Shown here: piece by piece, positions 5,991 through 7,941 of the stretch | Layout of the letters: each line of letters starts with the position of its first letter | How positions within the stretch are numbered: position 1 is the stretch's first letter | Source: Rhodobacterales bacterium 34-62-10 | GTDB taxonomy: Bacteria > Pseudomonadota > Alphaproteobacteria > Rhodobacterales > Rhodobacteraceae | Reading direction: 5' to 3' | Assembly (NCBI GenBank): GCA_002282555.1 | Contig: NCJR01000077.1 | Span: forward strand, 1-7,941 | Length of the DNA: 7,941 nt | Position numbers and translations under genes: made by a program | Notes under the pieces: model-generated | What the model was told of the DNA's origin: nothing | The model's database searches: none | What the model saw: the letters and a program-made list of their open reading frames with translations, nothing else

Positions 5991-7941
5991 TGGCCCAACC
6001 TGTCCAGAAGTGCGGGCACATGGACCTGATCGGATTTGTAGTTGCCGGTCAGCACATGCATCACAAGATTGATGCCAAAGCGGAAGGCCAATTCGCGTTG
6101 CCGCTCGCCACCAAAACCTCGCCCCACCGGATAAAGTGCCGTTCCGCGGCTATCCATCGCCCAGGCTGCGGCCCAGTCGTTGCCGCCTATGACCACGGGG
6201 GTCACCCCATCATTCAAGTTGCGGAATGGCATCCCTTCGATGCGTTCGGCATCTGCGGGGGCCGCTTCGACCCAAACATCGCGGGCCGTGTGACGTCCGG
6301 GAAAATCCTGCAACAGATAGAAAGTGCGGGTGATGACATGATCCTCGGGTATGGGTTCCAGCGCGGGGATATCCAGCGGCGCCGCGAGGTCTTGCAGCTT
6401 GCGTCCGTTGGGGCTGGCAGCGCCGAAGCCCGCAACATCGGCGTCGCGTGTATCAAAAAGTATCATACCCCCAGAGCGCAGATAGCGGTTCAGTTTTTCA
6501 TATGCTTCAACCGATGGGGTAGGCTGATCTGGTGTGATCGGCCAATAGAGGAAAGGAAAAAGCCCGATGTCGTCAGTCTCAAGGTTGACGGCCATCGGCT
6601 CGCCCGGCTCGACCGAGGTGCGAAAGAACAATGTCTCGGACAGGCCACGCAGACCGGCCAGCGCCATCTCGTCCAGCTGTACATCGCCGGTCACGACATG
6701 ACCCAATCGCAGTTCGGACGTAGCGGCGATAGCAAATGCATCATCGGCGGTAGCGTCGCGCGGGATAGCGGACAATGCAGCCAGCAGGATCACGGCGGCA
6801 CGCGCGCCCAGCAAGCGGCCCGACAAGGCCAATGAAGCGATCACATCCGCAAGAAGAATCGTCAACGCAGCAGCCAGAAGCCAACCTGCAAGCGGGGTCT
6901 CAGCAGGGCGTGACAATCCTTCGACGGGAATGCCAGCGGGCCAGCTTGCCGGTTCCAGCTGGGTGTCCACAGACATCGTGTTACGGGCGATCCGGCGGTC
7001 ACCGCCATCATAGAGACCGGGTCGTAAATCCGGGCCCAGAGGGTCGGATATCAAAGCCGCACCATCCACACCGGGCAGCGTCTGCGCATCCTGCACCCGG
7101 CCTGCTCCATCCAGCACGGTGACGGGCTGCCATGTGGTGCCTTCCATATCCGCGGCGTCCATGCCTTGACCGACCGATGACACGGCCAGACGGTCCAGCA
7201 TCCGCACGAACAAGCCTGAAAGCGGCAGGCTGGACCATTCGGCATTGGCGGTCACATGGACCAGCACAACCTGCCCCTGCCCGATGGATTTGCGCGTGAC
7301 CAGCGGCGTGCCATCCGTCAGTTGCGCAATCACGCGCGCGGCCAGCGTGGGGTCAGGCTGTGCCATGACCTGTGCGGTAACGGTCACATCTTCGGGGATC
7401 GGCAGGCCGAAAAAGGGGCTGTCCTCGGTGAAAGGGGCCAGCGTCTTGGGATCACCCCAGCTCATCGCGCCGCCGACGGTGCGGCCACCGGCGCGCAGGC
7501 GCACAGGCATCAGGGGATGCTCCTCGGTCCTGCTGACCTCACTCGCAGCAAGGCGTGGTCCGGCAAAGCGCAGCAGCAGGCCACCGTTTTCGGTCCAATC
7601 CAGCAGCGCCTCCTCATCGGACGGGGAAAGGGTCGCCACATCTGCCAACACGATCACATCAGGATTGGCGGGCAGGACATCGGTGATACCACCTTCCAGC
7701 AGATCAGCATTCGGAGCCAAGGCTTGCCGCAAATAGTGCAGCGGGGACAGAAGCTCCAACCCCTCACGATCGTCGCGCCCGGCGACCAGCGCCACCTCAC
7801 GGCGGCTGAGGCTGTCGTCGGACAGGGCCACGGCACCAGCGCTGCGGAGGCCTGCGACAGGGATGCCTGGTCCACGACCTCGATACCCACCAACACCCGC
7901 GCCCGCATGCGGTCCGAGTTCTTCAAGATAGCCCCCAGAGG
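5987..7941 (-). CDS. DUF4159 domain membrane protein, 5' end outside the window
   Basis: At least 614 clear residues are visible, counted from a GTG at 7831, but this codon is internal: the frame stays open to the edge and family members start with a BatA-type membrane region several hundred residues earlier. From 7831, residues 12-210 form an amidotransferase-like fold (VIVLADVATLSP at 59-70, GGLLLRFAGPRLAAS at 83-97, QVVLVHVTANAEWS at 187-200). Two hydrophobic segments follow at about 314-337 and 341-354, the second ending IPRDATADDA like a signal cleavage site. The DUF4159 domain covers about 374-596 (LRLGHVVTGD, LFPFLYWPI, GGMILFDTRDAD, GFGGERQRELAFRFGINLVMHVL in part). No cysteine is present in this part. 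It is coupled by ATGA overlap to the downstream VWA gene. The first codons near the right edge look out of frame (see the entry at 7849-7870), so the true coding path there is uncertain. Confidence 0.85.
   Translation of the reverse strand, partial: SGGYLEELGPHAGAGVGGYRGRGPGIPVAGLRSAGAVALSDDSLSRREVALVAGRDDREGLELLSPLHYLRQALAPNADLLEGGITDVLPANPDVIVLADVATLSPSDEEALLDWTENGGLLLRFAGPRLAASEVSRTEEHPLMPVRLRAGGRTVGGAMSWGDPKTLAPFTEDSPFFGLPIPEDVTVTAQVMAQPDPTLAARVIAQLTDGTPLVTRKSIGQGQVVLVHVTANAEWSSLPLSGLFVRMLDRLAVSSVGQGMDAADMEGTTWQPVTVLDGAGRVQDAQTLPGVDGAALISDPLGPDLRPGLYDGGDRRIARNTMSVDTQLEPASWPAGIPVEGLSRPAETPLAGWLLAAALTILLADVIASLALSGRLLGARAAVILLAALSAIPRDATADDAFAIAATSELRLGHVVTGDVQLDEMALAGLRGLSETLFFRTSVEPGEPMAVNLETDDIGLFPFLYWPITPDQPTPSVEAYEKLNRYLRSGGMILFDTRDADVAGFGAASPNGRKLQDLAAPLDIPALEPIPEDHVITRTFYLLQDFPGRHTARDVWVEAAPADAERIEGMPFRNLNDGVTPVVIGGNDWAAAWAMDSRGTALYPVGRGFGGERQRELAFRFGINLVMHVLTGNYKSDQVHVPALLDRLGQ
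7849..7870 (-). other. Suspected frameshift within the DUF4159 gene
   Basis: Left of about 7850 the frame giving AGLRSAGAVALSDD and then the whole protein is clearly coding. To the right (7939-7850) that same frame is open but reads as a glycine-rich, unprotein-like peptide, with G or C at only 12 of 30 third positions. The minus-strand frame beginning at 7938 has G or C at 27 of 30 third positions and gives a normal-looking peptide (RVLVGIEVVDQASLSQ) that turns to noise after about 7845. Joining the two requires a one-base insertion or equivalent between about 7849 and 7870. It could be a sequencing error, a real inactivating mutation, or an unusual junction too near the edge to judge. Confidence 0.45.

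Overview
The window looks like chromosomal DNA of an alphaproteobacterium of the Rhodobacteraceae (roseobacter) type. The grounds are the high GC content with strong G/C preference at third codon positions, the sequence character of the glycolate oxidase subunits, a GC-rich intergenic repeat of a kind I recall from that family, and two envelope proteins typical of alphaproteobacterial MoxR/VWA loci. This placement rests on recognition, not on a search. The whole window is densely coding; no gap reaches 300 bases, and I see no tRNA, rRNA, CRISPR or insertion sequence.

Left block, 1-2790, read leftwards: a glycolate oxidase operon. glcD (1294-2727, FAD subunit) comes first, then glcE (128-1243, second FAD-binding-type subunit), then a small two-helix membrane protein whose start overlaps the glcE stop (ATGA) and which runs off the left edge. 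glcF, the iron-sulfur subunit, is not in view and is probably further left. A plausible sigma-70 promoter lies upstream of glcD, and its -10 region is bracketed by an ATTGGT/ACCAAT inverted repeat that could be an operator. A hairpin-forming GC-rich repeat fills the 50 bases between glcD and glcE. Together GlcDEF would oxidise glycolate to glyoxylate at the membrane and pass electrons to the respiratory chain.

Middle block, 2815-3938, read rightwards and divergent from glcD: a multi-pass DUF599-type inner-membrane protein, followed after 35 bases by a small secreted, histidine-bearing protein of unknown function.

Right block, 3942-7941, read leftwards and convergent with the middle block: two large membrane-anchored proteins joined by an ATGA overlap. 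The upstream one, truncated by the right edge, ends in a DUF4159 domain. The downstream one has a VWA domain with an intact MIDAS signature followed by a degenerate glutamine-amidotransferase-like fold. Such pairs normally follow a MoxR AAA+ ATPase and a DUF58 protein, which would lie beyond the right edge; the system is uncharacterised. Close to the right edge the reading frame of the DUF4159 gene appears to shift, which is either a sequence error or a real lesion.
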